The translations under genes and the position numbers were made by a program. The notes beneath the pieces were generated by a model. That model was not told the DNA's origin and did no database searches. It saw only the letters and a program-made list of their open reading frames with translations. A stretch of 35,423 nt of DNA from Acidisphaera sp. L21. Its GTDB lineage: Bacteria; Pseudomonadota; Alphaproteobacteria; Acetobacterales; Acetobacteraceae. The stretch covers positions 28,656-64,078 of the forward strand of contig NZ_LMUY01000137.1 in assembly GCF_009765685.1 (NCBI RefSeq), written 5' to 3'. This document shows positions 1 through 7,753 of this stretch, one piece after another (the first letter of the stretch is position 1; each line of letters begins with the position of its first letter).

Positions 1-1272
1 TGCATCGCCCATACGGTAGTAACCTTCTTCATCGAAGGCCGCCCCGGTGCTAGTCGCATCGCGCCAATATCCAGGGGTCACGTTAGGGCCGCGGACACGT
101 AACTCGAGCTTGCCATGCGTTGGTGCGAGCTTCAGCGCGATCCCCGTGACAGGGAGCCCAACAGAGCCTGCGTTTGCCGATTTGCCATCGGTACAGAGAG
201 CGAATGGTGCAGTCTCGGTGCAGCCCAACCCGGTGATCATCGGGACGGACTTACCGGTAGCTTCTTGCGATAAGCGTTCGAGTTCATCCCACAGCGGCTG
301 AGGTAGACTTGCCGCTGCGAAAAACGGCACTCGAAGCCTACTAAAAAACTTTTGGTTCAGAACAGGGTCCTGGCGTAGATGCGACGCCAAAGCTTGCCAA
401 GCCAGTGGCACTGTCAAATGCAAGGTGGGAGAGATCTCGTGTAGCGCTTCGATCGTCGAGTCAAATCCGCCCGGTGTAGGGCGTCCCTTGTCGATAAACA
501 TCGTGCCGCCATTGAACAGCACTAGATTGAGGTTGTGATTGCCACCAAAGGTATGGCTCCAAGGCAGCCAGTCCAATAGCACCGGCGGCTCCTCGGCGAG
601 GAACTCGAATCGCGCCGCCAGCATGGCTTGGTTCGAACACAACATTCTCTGTGTATTGATGACGGCTTTAGGCGCACCTGTTGAGCCTGATGTGAACAGA
701 AGCTTGGCAACTGTCTCTCCGTCAACCCTTGCGGCTGCTATGTCGACTGCTCGTGTCGGCGCAGATGACATCTCCTCTAGATTATCGAGAACCTCGATGT
801 TGAGTGACTTGGCCCAATCGAGAGCGGACCCATAAGCCTCGCCAAAGGCAACAATTAGACCGGGCGTCGTCAGCGCCACAATGCTCCGCAGTTTTGCCGT
901 GTCATTGCTCGCAAGTGAGTAGGCAGCGGAGATTGGCACATATGGAATTCCGACGTGCAAGCAAGCGAGGCCAACGAGAGCGTGGTCAATGCCATTCCCG
1001 GACAAGACTAACACAGGCCGCTCGATCGTAAGGTCCCTCTTCAGCAACCCTTGAGCGATACGCCGCATGCTCGTCGCCGCCTGACCGTATGTCAGGCGGC
1101 GCCATCCGAGCTCAGCACGCTCAGCTAGGAAAGTCGCGTCTGGCGTAGCAGCTGCCCAATGAAGCAGTCGGTCTGTTACGCGCAACGCGTAATCTGACAG
1201 TAATGACGTGGTTCGGATTAGAGTAGAACCGTCCGTCCGCCGTTGCACGCAAAGCCCAGGGTCGTCAGTCAT
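1..1272 (-). CDS. pcl: p-Coumarate/ferulate-type CoA ligase, 3' end cut by window edge
   Basis: Adenylate-forming enzyme (ANL superfamily) predicted to activate a hydroxycinnamic acid with ATP and CoA. The frame is open for 424 codons from ATG at 1270-1272 to the edge, so about a quarter to a third of the protein is missing. Visible motifs are the phosphate loop TSGSTGAPK (residues 194-202), GLGCTETAP (348-356) and the start of the hinge region, YRMGDA (419-424). The spacing and wording resemble feruloyl-CoA synthases more than plant 4CL, a family-level impression. AAGGAAGATCC precedes the ATG and supports this start. It lies 55 bp downstream of pyp1 on the same strand. In known PYP systems a p-coumaroyl-CoA ligase supplies the thioester that loads the PYP cysteine, so the context argues for that role. 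The partner tyrosine ammonia lyase is not in the window and could lie beyond position 1. Confidence 0.85.
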   Translation of the reverse strand, partial: MTDDPGLCVQRRTDGSTLIRTTSLLSDYALRVTDRLLHWAAATPDATFLAERAELGWRRLTYGQAATSMRRIAQGLLKRDLTIERPVLVLSGNGIDHALVGLACLHVGIPYVPISAAYSLASNDTAKLRSIVALTTPGLIVAFGEAYGSALDWAKSLNIEVLDNLEEMSSAPTRAVDIAAARVDGETVAKLLFTSGSTGAPKAVINTQRMLCSNQAMLAARFEFLAEEPPVLLDWLPWSHTFGGNHNLNLVLFNGGTMFIDKGRPTPGGFDSTIEALHEISPTLHLTVPLAWQALASHLRQDPVLNQKFFSRLRVPFFAAASLPQPLWDELERLSQEATGKSVPMITGLGCTETAPFALCTDGKSANAGSVGLPVTGIALKLAPTHGKLELRVRGPNVTPGYWRDATSTGAAFDEEGYYRMGDA

Positions 1273-1327
1273 GGATGATCTTCCTTCAGCCGTGAAGAGA
1301 CTGAACGGGTCAGGAACCTCCTCGTAG

Positions 1328-1714
1328 TTAGATCCGCTTGACGAAGACCCAGTAAGTGTCACCGACGATCGCCTTCTTCATATGGATCTTCACCTTGGTA
1401 GGCTTCATCACATAATCGAAAGTGTAATCAAACATTGCGTTGAGGTTCCCCTGCTTAACACCGGCATCAAACACACCGCGAAAGCCCGGTTTATTGCAGC
1501 AGGGGGCAACTTCATTGAAGAAGTTCCTGCCAAGCACTGCATCTCTCCTTCGACCTGTAATGTCGCTCTCAGTTTGATTGAACGCCAAGATCTTTCCATT
1601 ATGATCGAGCTGAATTGCGCCGAATGCCAACCCGTCAATTTCAGCTGGCGATAAGGTTGCCATGACGTTGTCCAGATCGTCTTGATCGAATTCAACGCGC
1701 GTCATCAGGTCCAT
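1328..1714 (-). CDS. pyp: Photoactive yellow protein 1, with Phe replacing the chromophore-contacting Tyr
   Basis: Small soluble blue-light receptor of the PYP/PAS family, 128 aa, almost the family's usual 125. It aligns without gaps to Halorhodospira PYP with an offset of +3. Equivalents of Glu46 (E49), Thr50 (T53), Arg52 (R55), chromophore Cys69 (C72 in APCCN) and Met100 (M103) are all present, as is the C-terminal YWVFVKR. The residue equivalent to Tyr42, which hydrogen-bonds the p-coumaryl phenolate, is Phe45 (codon TTC). In the Halorhodospira protein the engineered Y42F change shifts absorption to the red and creates a second, bluer species, so unusual colour is expected here by inference. 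GAGG eight bases before the ATG supports the start; an alternative ATG three codons in has no such site. It probably forms an operon with pcl. It is about 59% identical by hand count to the divergent pyp2. Confidence 0.95.
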   Translation of the reverse strand: MDLMTRVEFDQDDLDNVMATLSPAEIDGLAFGAIQLDHNGKILAFNQTESDITGRRRDAVLGRNFFNEVAPCCNKPGFRGVFDAGVKQGNLNAMFDYTFDYVMKPTKVKIHMKKAIVGDTYWVFVKRI

Positions 1715-1841
1715 GCTTACGCCCTCGAAAGGTGTCGCATAATCTTAGTGCCGATCGGTAAACCCATCGTAAATGCGAGGGAAAACCTTTAAGTAACCTA
1801 TAGTGAGGCATTGGGGATCTATAGCGTGGAATGGCACGATC
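1715..1841. promoter_or_regulatory. Shared divergent promoter region of pyp1-pcl and pyp2
   Basis: The 127 bp between the two divergent pyp start codons must hold both promoters. It is visibly more AT-rich than the genes around it. A TATAGT at 1799-1804 could be a plus-strand -10 for pyp2, and a CCGATCGG palindrome lies at 1751-1758. No convincing -35 box is seen, so no sigma factor is assigned. Confidence 0.4.
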
Positions 1842-2228
1842 ATGATTCTTGATACCCGCATCGAGTTTGGCCGCAACGACATCGACAATGTCTTGGCAAA
1901 GATGACACCAAATGAAATCGACCGACTACCATTCGGCGCAGTCCAACTTGACTCGGCTGGAGTGGTTTTGGCTTACAACAGAACGGAGAGTTCCCTGACG
2001 GGGCGCGAACCGGCAGATGTGATCGGCCGCCACTTTTTCGATGAGATCGCTCCCTGCTGCAACACAAGCGTGTTCCGGGGAACTTTTGACGCCGGAGTTG
2101 AGGCAAACCACCTCGACACAATATTTACCTATGTGTTTGACTACAAGATGCGTCCAACGAAGGTAAAGATCCATATGAGAAGCGCTTTGGGAACTCCGAC
2201 GTATTGGGTGTTCGTCAAGCGTCTTTGA
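1842..2228 (+). CDS. pyp: Photoactive yellow protein 2, canonical chromophore pocket
   Basis: Second full-length PYP paralogue, 128 aa from the ATG at 1842. The pocket is complete by alignment to the Halorhodospira protein (offset +3): Tyr42 equivalent Y45, Glu46 equivalent E49, T53, R55, chromophore Cys C72 (APCCN) and M103. An upstream GTG at 1803 would add 13 residues not found in the family and would overlap a possible -10 box, so the internal ATG is preferred. No strong ribosome site precedes it, only GGA about 11 bases away. It is transcribed divergently from pyp1 and has no ligase gene of its own, so it presumably uses p-coumaroyl-CoA made by pcl. It converges on the GAF/chemoreceptor pair. 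The Tyr/Phe difference from pyp1 suggests the two absorb different wavelengths or recover at different rates. Confidence 0.94.
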   Translation: MILDTRIEFGRNDIDNVLAKMTPNEIDRLPFGAVQLDSAGVVLAYNRTESSLTGREPADVIGRHFFDEIAPCCNTSVFRGTFDAGVEANHLDTIFTYVFDYKMRPTKVKIHMRSALGTPTYWVFVKRL

Positions 2229-2258
2229 GAGCCGGAGGCATATTGCCTTGATTAGCAG

Positions 2259-2299
2259 TCAGGAGTCATTCCTGATGATGGTGAAGAAGCACATCATCA
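2259..2299. repeat. Two overlapping inverted repeats between convergent pyp2 and GAF genes
   Basis: TCAGGA (2259-2264) pairs with TCCTGA (2270-2275) across five bases. TGATGATG (2273-2280) pairs with CATCATCA (2292-2299) across eleven. The two stems share bases 2273-2275, so they exclude each other. They sit at the convergent gene ends and could form a weak bidirectional terminator, but neither is followed by a T-run. The second repeat overlaps the GAF gene's stop codon. Confidence 0.35.
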
Positions 2300-2827
2300 T
2301 TGGCGCGAAGGTGAAAGCGAAGGGCGTATAGCTGCTGCATCGAGATTGAACAACACGCCATGTGCGAGAAGCTGGATTTCAACGTAGTGCGCAAGCTTGG
2401 TCAGTTTTGTGATCTCAGTGCTTGTTGCACGGCGAGGTTGCTGACCGATGACGCAGAGGGCGCCGAGACCTTGCATGAGGTTCACCCCAGCGTAGAAGCG
2501 GATCCCAGGGTGTGAGATCACGAGCGGATTGCGGGCGAACCGTGAGTCACGTGTCGCATCCTCAACGACCATAGTGCCATCACTCTGGATGGTGTGGGAG
2601 CAAAACGAAACCTCGCGAGGAAGTTGCTTTACAGTAAGACCGATGATTGTCTTGAACCATTGACGATCTGAGTCCACCAAACTAACGGCTGCAATGGACG
2701 TACCTGGCATCACATCGAGCGCCTGCTCGGCGAACCCACGGAACAGCTGATCACCCATGGTGTCCAGGATTCCGGTATCACGAAGGCGCTGCAGTCTTTT
2801 TGCTTCCGAGAATGACTCCATTGTCAT
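2297..2827 (-). CDS. Stand-alone GAF-domain protein
   Basis: Soluble 176-aa protein made almost entirely of one GAF sensor domain. It has the pattern of the common bacterial GAF subfamily that starts RLxxLRDTGILDT and continues with AVSLVDSDRQWFK, an SFCSHTI segment, VVEDATRDSRFARNPLV and IRFYAGVNL, ending near GALCVIG. The ligand is unknown. No output domain follows, so it is probably a regulatory partner. Its ATG overlaps the stop of the upstream chemoreceptor as ATGA (2824-2827), which indicates translational coupling and a shared function. Position next to two PYP genes makes a light- or redox-sensing accessory role possible, but that is inference. The start could also be the ATG two codons later. 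Confidence 0.82.
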   Translation of the reverse strand: MTMESFSEAKRLQRLRDTGILDTMGDQLFRGFAEQALDVMPGTSIAAVSLVDSDRQWFKTIIGLTVKQLPREVSFCSHTIQSDGTMVVEDATRDSRFARNPLVISHPGIRFYAGVNLMQGLGALCVIGQQPRRATSTEITKLTKLAHYVEIQLLAHGVLFNLDAAAIRPSLSPSRQ

Positions 2828-4649
2828 GCCTTCCTATAAGCGGATACGTTCTGCCTTAATGCAGGCTGGGCCGCGTCAACGATCCGGAGGCGCCGGGACT
2901 GCGACGCCGGCTGACCGTCTGCAACTTTACCGACGCGAAAGCGGCCCATCAAAGACGCCATCTCGGCAGCTTCGGTCTTGAGACTTGAGGCAGCGACTGT
3001 TGCTAACTCGATCATAGCCGAGTTTTGCTGGGTTACCTGGTCCATCTGATTGACCACTATGTTAACCTCTCCAAGCCCAGTCGCCTGCTCCTGCGCGGAT
3101 ATCGCCATCTCGGAAAGCAATGCGTCGATCTGACCGACCTTGTCCGTGACACCATCAAGTGCCGAAGCCGTTTCGGTGACCAGTTTGACGCCGCGCTTCA
3201 CCTCTTCCGAGCTGGAGGCGATCAGTAGCTTGATCTCCTTGGCTGCCACGGCAGAGCGTTGTGCCAACGCACGCACTTCCTGCGCCTTAACGGCAAACCT
3301 CCGACTGGCATTGCCAGCGCGAGCTGCCTCAACCCCGGCGTTGAGTGCCAGTAGATTGGTCTGGAACGCGATCTCATCCATGACACCGATGATCTGGGTG
3401 ATCTTGGTAGAGCTGTCGTTGATCTCTCTCATGACCGAGGCTGCTTGGTTCATCACCTTGCCAGACAGTACGGTTCCCGACCGGGCAGTGGAGGCGGCGA
3501 GAGCGGCCTGCAGTGCACCTTCCGCGCTTCGCTTGACGGTTGCCGTGATTTGGTCGAGGGCGGCGGCAGTTTGTTCAAGGCTGGCAGCTTGCTGCTCGAC
3601 ACGACGCGATAGCCCATCTGTCGAGGCGGCGATCTCCTGGGTACCCGTGTTGATGGTCTCAGCACTATTGGCGACCTTCGACATGGTGGCCTCGAGTCCC
3701 TCAAGTGAGGCGTTGTAGTCTGACCGAAGCTCTTCGAACACCGGATCAAATTCCTGGTCCAGGCGATGTTCCAGATTGTTGCTAGCCAACTCCGCGAGAC
3801 CATTGGCGACCTCGGTTACGGCGCGAACCCGACCTGTGACGTCCGTGGCAAATTTAATGATCGACGTGACGTTACCGTTCAGATCGAAGATCGGATTGTA
3901 GGACGCCTGAATCCATACAGGCCGTCCGCCTCGACCAAGCCGCTTGAACTCGCCAGAGGCGAACTCCCCCGCGTTTAACTTCCGCCAGAACTCCCGGTAT
4001 TCAAAGGATTCGGCGTAAGCGACGTCAACAAACATACGGTGATGCTTACCTTAGATTTCGCTCAACGAATATCCCAGCACAGCCAGGAAGTTCTGGTTGG
4101 CGTTGATGATCTCACCGGCTGGCGTGAATTTAATAATGCCTTGGACCCGGGAGATCGCGGCCAATTTTGCTTCGAATGCGGCGTTCTTCAGATGGTCCGC
4201 CGTGGTGTCACTCGCCGCTTTACGATTGCGACGACCTTGCCGCTGGCGTTTAACACCGGGTTATAGGAGGCTTGGATCCAGACCTGCTTCCCACCCTTGC
4301 CGATGCGGCAATATTCCTGTCGGTCAAATTCACCGCGGCCGAGCTTGAGCCAAAAGTCCTTGTAAGCGTCTGATTGAGCATACTCGCCATCGACAAACAT
4401 GCTGTGGTGCTTGCAAAGAACCTCTGAGGCGCCGTACCCCATTAATTCACAGAAAGGCTCGTTCGCCGCTAAGATTGTCCCAATCGTATCGAACTCAATG
4501 ATGGCAAGTGACTTGTCAAGGGCGCTAAAAACGCGCCTTGCCTTGGACTGGAACCCGCGAAATATGTTCAGCATGGGCTTCACATTCAGATCATTGAGCT
4601 GAGGACTGCCCATGACATAGCGGTCCGTGACTATAATAGGCGATGACAT
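2824..4649 (-). pseudogene. Soluble PAS-PAS methyl-accepting chemotaxis protein, broken by a frameshift and a stop
   Basis: Cytoplasmic chemoreceptor that would relay a PAS-sensed signal to CheA/CheW. No membrane segment is visible. Reconstructed order: PAS1 (about 4190-4560, ending WIQASYNPVLNASGKVVAIV), PAS2 (about 3820-4190, again with VWIQASYNP), a HAMP-like linker, then a coiled-coil signalling domain with the hairpin tip near EIAFQTNLLALNAGVEAARA. Two lesions are seen. After GKVVAIVK near 4218 one base is missing, which puts ADHLKNAAFEAK in the next frame. An in-frame TAA at 4051-4053 lies where family members read EIKGKHH. An open frame of 403 codons continues from ATG 4035, so a PAS2-signalling fragment might still be made. 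The tip region has ASRRFAVKAQEV where AGRGFAVVAQEV is usual, also consistent with decay. The original start may be ATG 4649 or ATG 4574 (MLNIFRGFQSKARR). Confidence 0.85.
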
Positions 4650-4744
4650 CCTTTCGAGGTTGTAAATCCGGGTGTTCAGGCCACAACTAAAGTGCAGTCC
4701 GAGTTGCTATAGCGGAGTTTTGATACTCGAATAACGCGATCCGC

Positions 4745-4780
4745 TAAGCCAGGTGGCTTACCGGCTCTGCGGAGAGCCGG
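4745..4780. repeat. Two abutting perfect hairpins
   Basis: TAAGCC-AGGT-GGCTTA (4745-4760) is followed without a gap by CCGGCTCT-GCGG-AGAGCCGG (4761-4780). Both have perfect stems and four-base loops. They lie between the chemoreceptor start and the pyp3 relic. No T-run follows on either strand, so a simple intrinsic terminator is not well supported. An RNA structure, a REP-like unit or a protein site are alternatives. No second copy was noticed in the window. Confidence 0.5.
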
Positions 4781-4893
4781 CGCGAATGCGAGCGTGTTGC
4801 CCTGCGGGCTTGGTGGCCGAGTGCTATACAGACTTGGTCATCGCCAAACTTGTATGATCGGCGGCAACTATCTGGAGCAGGCTAGAGACTTCA

Positions 4894-5014
4894 CGATGCC
4901 ACTTCTTTGCCGAGGTAGCGCAGTGCTGCAACAAGCCAGCTTTCAGGGAAGTGTTTGATAGGGGTGACGCCAGGTAATCTCAATGCGAGGTTCGACTACA
5001 CATTCGACTGTGTC
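4894..5014 (+). pseudogene. Eroded third pyp copy
   Basis: A short plus-strand stretch translates into PYP-like sequence in two frames. Bases 4894-4959 give RCHFFAEVAQCCNKPAFREV and then FD, matching GRNFFNEVAPCCNKPGFRGV and FD of pyp1, and the chromophore-type CCN is kept. From 4961 a frame shifted by +1 (net +1 or -2) gives GVTPGNLNARFDYTFDCV, matching GVKQGNLNAMFDYTFDYV. CCNKP and NLNA are shared with pyp1 but not pyp2, so the relic is closer to pyp1. The N-terminal half and the final KPTKVKIHM...YWVFVKR segment are not recognisable. No function is expected. It points to duplication and loss within the locus. Confidence 0.8.
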
Positions 5015-5197
5015 AACGCCCCCGTCACAGAGAACTGTCCGCTTCCGGCCAGATCCCGCCAGAGGCCGTCCGACCGCTGCGCCATTCGGTCCCGTTCCGC
5101 CGGATGTAGGCCGTTCCCAAAGCCATCGTCCGGTATACCAGACCTCTCTGGTTGACCTCCTTGGGACTAGACCTCTTTTAGCCATCGACGCGCTGAG
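5015..5197. other. Non-coding spacer after the pyp relic
   Basis: Between the pyp relic and the acetolactate synthase stop I see no gene, repeat or terminator. The plus-strand open frames here continue the relic's frame but lose all PYP similarity. Confidence 0.5.
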
Positions 5198-6889
5198 CTA
5201 CTGAACGCTCCGTTCATCGACCATCTCGAACAGCTTATGGTTGTCGCTATAGTCGACAGGAACGCCGATGATGACGGGACCGACCGTCGCCATCGCCTTC
5301 TTGAGCCCCGGAGCAATCTCGTCCGGTTCGCGGATCATCAGGCCGGTCGCACCGAACGCCTCCGCGTATTTGACCGGGTTGACCGGCCCGAGGTCGCAGC
5401 CGGACGATCGTCCGTATTTGATCTTCTCCTGCTCGGCCACCATGTCGTACGATCCATCGATCCAGATCATGTGAACCAGGTTGCATTTCAGGCGGACGGC
5501 CGTCTCGAGTTCCATGGCCGAGAACAGGAAACCGCCGTCGCCAGAAATCGAAATGACCTTCTCATGGGGGCGCACCAGGCAGGCTGCGATGCCCCACGGG
5601 AGCGCCACGCCAAGCGTTTGCTGACCGTTCGAGATCAGCACTTGGCGCGCCCTGAAGCTGTAGAGATACCGCGCCAACCACAAATGGAAAGACCCCATGT
5701 CCAGGCAGAGGGTGACATCGGTCTCCAGCACCTTCTGCAGTTCGCTGACGAGGCGAAGCGGGTGGATGGGGGTCCCATTCTTAAGCCCGGCCTGCTGGGT
5801 GAGATGAGCCCGTTCGGCGGCAATCGCCTGCAGGAGGTGGCTGGACAAGGCCGGCCGTTCCCGCCTGTTCACCAACGGCGTTAGCGCTGCGAGCGTCTGC
5901 GCGATGTCGCCGGTCAGTTCGACATAGGGGCAGTACTCGGCATCGAGATCGGGTTCCAGCACATCGATGTGGATGATCCTGCGAGCGTTACCCTTGTTCC
6001 AATGCGGCGGCCAATACTCGACAGGATCATAACCTATGGTCACGACCACGTCGGCGGAGCCCAGCAGGCGGTCGGCGGGCTGGTTCGCGATTTGCCCCAC
6101 ACGACCGCCAAAGCTATCGAGCAGGTGCTCACCGACCGCGCCCGCACTCTGGAAGGTGCCGACGACGGCGAGCTTGTTCTGCTCCAGAAAGGCGCGGACG
6201 GCCTCGGCATTGGCAGGCTTGCTCGCAAGCAAGCCTAGGAGGACCACAGGGTTCTCCGCTGCCGTGAGGAGCCGCCCAGCCTCGGCAATAGCTCCCGAGT
6301 CGGCAGGGCCGGGCCCGGACTTGAATGGCAGATCCAGGAGCCTGGCACCAGCGGGCGCCATCATGACATCCATCGGCAAGTTGACGTAGGCAGCGCCTGG
6401 CCGCCCGCCTTCGGCCGCCCGGAAGGCGTTGTTGAGCACTTCTGTCACCGCGTGGGGTGCGCCCACCGTCACGCTAAACTTCGTCACCGGCTTCATGATC
6501 GACACCGCATCCATCGTCTGATGGATCTGCTTGAGCCCGTCTGCCATCGGGACGGCGCCCCCAAGGGCCACAACGGGATCGCCCTCCGAATTGGCGGTTG
6601 CGAGGCCGGTCGTCAGGTTGGAGACGCCAGGACCGGATGTGGCGATGCAGACGCCCGCCCGGCCGGTCATCCGGCCGATGCCCCCCGCGATGAAGGCTGC
6701 ATTCTGCTCGTGACGGCACACCACCGTCTTAATGTTCGAATCGACAAGGGCATTGAAGACGGTATCGATCTTAGCGCCGGGCACGCCGAACACATATTTG
6801 ACGCCGCGGGCTTCGAGCGTCCGCACGATGAGTTCCGCACCGTTCTCGGGAGTGGCCACGTCATATTCTCCGCTGGCTATGTGACTCAA
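5198..6889 (-). CDS. alsS: Catabolic acetolactate synthase
   Basis: Thiamine-diphosphate enzyme joining two pyruvates into 2-acetolactate with loss of CO2, cytoplasmic, 563 aa, the family's usual length. The N-terminal PYR domain has the activating Glu61 in CRHEQNAAF. The central domain follows, then the C-terminal PP domain with the ThDP/Mg motif starting at GDGG (450-453) and WIDGSYDMV (476-484). No regulatory subunit gene (ilvN) is next to it, and the segment GGFLFSAMELETAVRL is typical of the AlsS catabolic form. ATGA overlap (6886-6889) with the upstream acetolactate decarboxylase gene shows an operon. Together they convert pyruvate to acetoin, a way to spare acid and dispose of pyruvate. 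Confidence 0.93.
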   Translation of the reverse strand: MSHIASGEYDVATPENGAELIVRTLEARGVKYVFGVPGAKIDTVFNALVDSNIKTVVCRHEQNAAFIAGGIGRMTGRAGVCIATSGPGVSNLTTGLATANSEGDPVVALGGAVPMADGLKQIHQTMDAVSIMKPVTKFSVTVGAPHAVTEVLNNAFRAAEGGRPGAAYVNLPMDVMMAPAGARLLDLPFKSGPGPADSGAIAEAGRLLTAAENPVVLLGLLASKPANAEAVRAFLEQNKLAVVGTFQSAGAVGEHLLDSFGGRVGQIANQPADRLLGSADVVVTIGYDPVEYWPPHWNKGNARRIIHIDVLEPDLDAEYCPYVELTGDIAQTLAALTPLVNRRERPALSSHLLQAIAAERAHLTQQAGLKNGTPIHPLRLVSELQKVLETDVTLCLDMGSFHLWLARYLYSFRARQVLISNGQQTLGVALPWGIAACLVRPHEKVISISGDGGFLFSAMELETAVRLKCNLVHMIWIDGSYDMVAEQEKIKYGRSSGCDLGPVNPVKYAEAFGATGLMIREPDEIAPGLKKAMATVGPVIIGVPVDYSDNHKLFEMVDERSVQ

Positions 6890-7716
6890 TGTCCGGACTC
6901 AGCCTTGTCGAGGTCGTTGGACGTGTCCCGGCTCAGGTCCGCCTTCAGGAACTCTTCGTTTTCCGGGAGGGCGATGTGGAAGTCCTCCAGCTCCTGCACG
7001 CGCAGTCTGACCTGTCCCGTTTTTAATTCTAGGAGATGTCCACCTTGGGTGCGGTCATCCGACAGATAATGGATGTGATAGCCAGGCACGCTGATGGCCC
7101 CTGAGAAAATGGGGGAATAGATGCCGATCAACGTCCCCTTGCAGTCGGTGAACTCGAACTCGTGTTGCGTCTTCGCCGCGTCCAGGAGGGTCGCACCCGG
7201 CGCCGGCGCACAGACCGCTCGCGTCCTGATGGTTTTGAACACGCCGTCGAGCCGGATGGCATAGAACAGATTGTCTGTCCGGCGGAACGTGTCGAGATGC
7301 GTCTTCAAATCGTCGAACGACGCCATGGCGGGCAACGTTACATCGACGGCGGGATCAAAGCGTGTGACTGTTGCGAACGGCGCCTCATCGGTTGGAAGGG
7401 CTTCAAAGATCGCGCCGCTGCCCTCGATGCGGAAGATGTGCCCGTCAACGATGATCATCTCCCCATGCAGGCCCGCAAACGTTCCGAGACCGAAGTCGCC
7501 ATGCTCCAGCAATTTCTCGCAGGTGATGGCGCCAGCATATTTGCCCGCGACGAGAGACCGCGATGTCGATACCTGGAACAGCGTATGCAACGGCCTGTCC
7601 AGGTAGGCCGCGATGGCTGCGGCCACGAGGCTGTCGATGGCACCGCCGCCATTGCGCGACCTCGCGTTTAGGCCCTTGATCAATGATTGCGGCAAGCTAA
7701 GTGTCACATTTGCCAA
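6886..7716 (-). CDS. alsD: Acetolactate decarboxylase with ribbon-helix-helix-like N-terminal extension
   Basis: Zinc enzyme converting 2-acetolactate to acetoin. The catalytic domain begins about residue 42 (RPLHTLFQVSTSRSL) and has HGDFGLGTFAGLHGEM (72-87). The metal ligands HxH are at 214 and 216 (GYHIHYLSDD), with H227 in GGHLLEL, and a C-terminal Glu is at 253. The first 40 residues (NVTLSLPQSLIKGLNARSR, then an Ala-rich helix ending AAYLDRP) look like a CopG-type ribbon-helix-helix, a DNA-binding or dimerisation unit. This is read from the pattern and not confirmed. It is the second gene in the operon, after the hydrolase gene 37 bp upstream, and overlaps alsS by four bases. Confidence 0.92.
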   Translation of the reverse strand: MANVTLSLPQSLIKGLNARSRNGGGAIDSLVAAAIAAYLDRPLHTLFQVSTSRSLVAGKYAGAITCEKLLEHGDFGLGTFAGLHGEMIIVDGHIFRIEGSGAIFEALPTDEAPFATVTRFDPAVDVTLPAMASFDDLKTHLDTFRRTDNLFYAIRLDGVFKTIRTRAVCAPAPGATLLDAAKTQHEFEFTDCKGTLIGIYSPIFSGAISVPGYHIHYLSDDRTQGGHLLELKTGQVRLRVQELEDFHIALPENEEFLKADLSRDTSNDLDKAESGH

Positions 7717-7753
7717 ATCGACCTCCTTATTGGTCCAGCCCTGCGAACAGGCT

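Noticed and set aside
3140-3718. 192-codon plus-strand frame within the chemoreceptor
   Set aside because: Ala/Ser-rich shadow of the coiled-coil signalling domain on the other strand.
4799-4893. N-terminal half of the pyp relic
   Set aside because: The region was read in all three plus-strand frames and nothing convincing beyond weak IWSRLETSR-type resemblance was found, so the relic is limited to 4894-5014.
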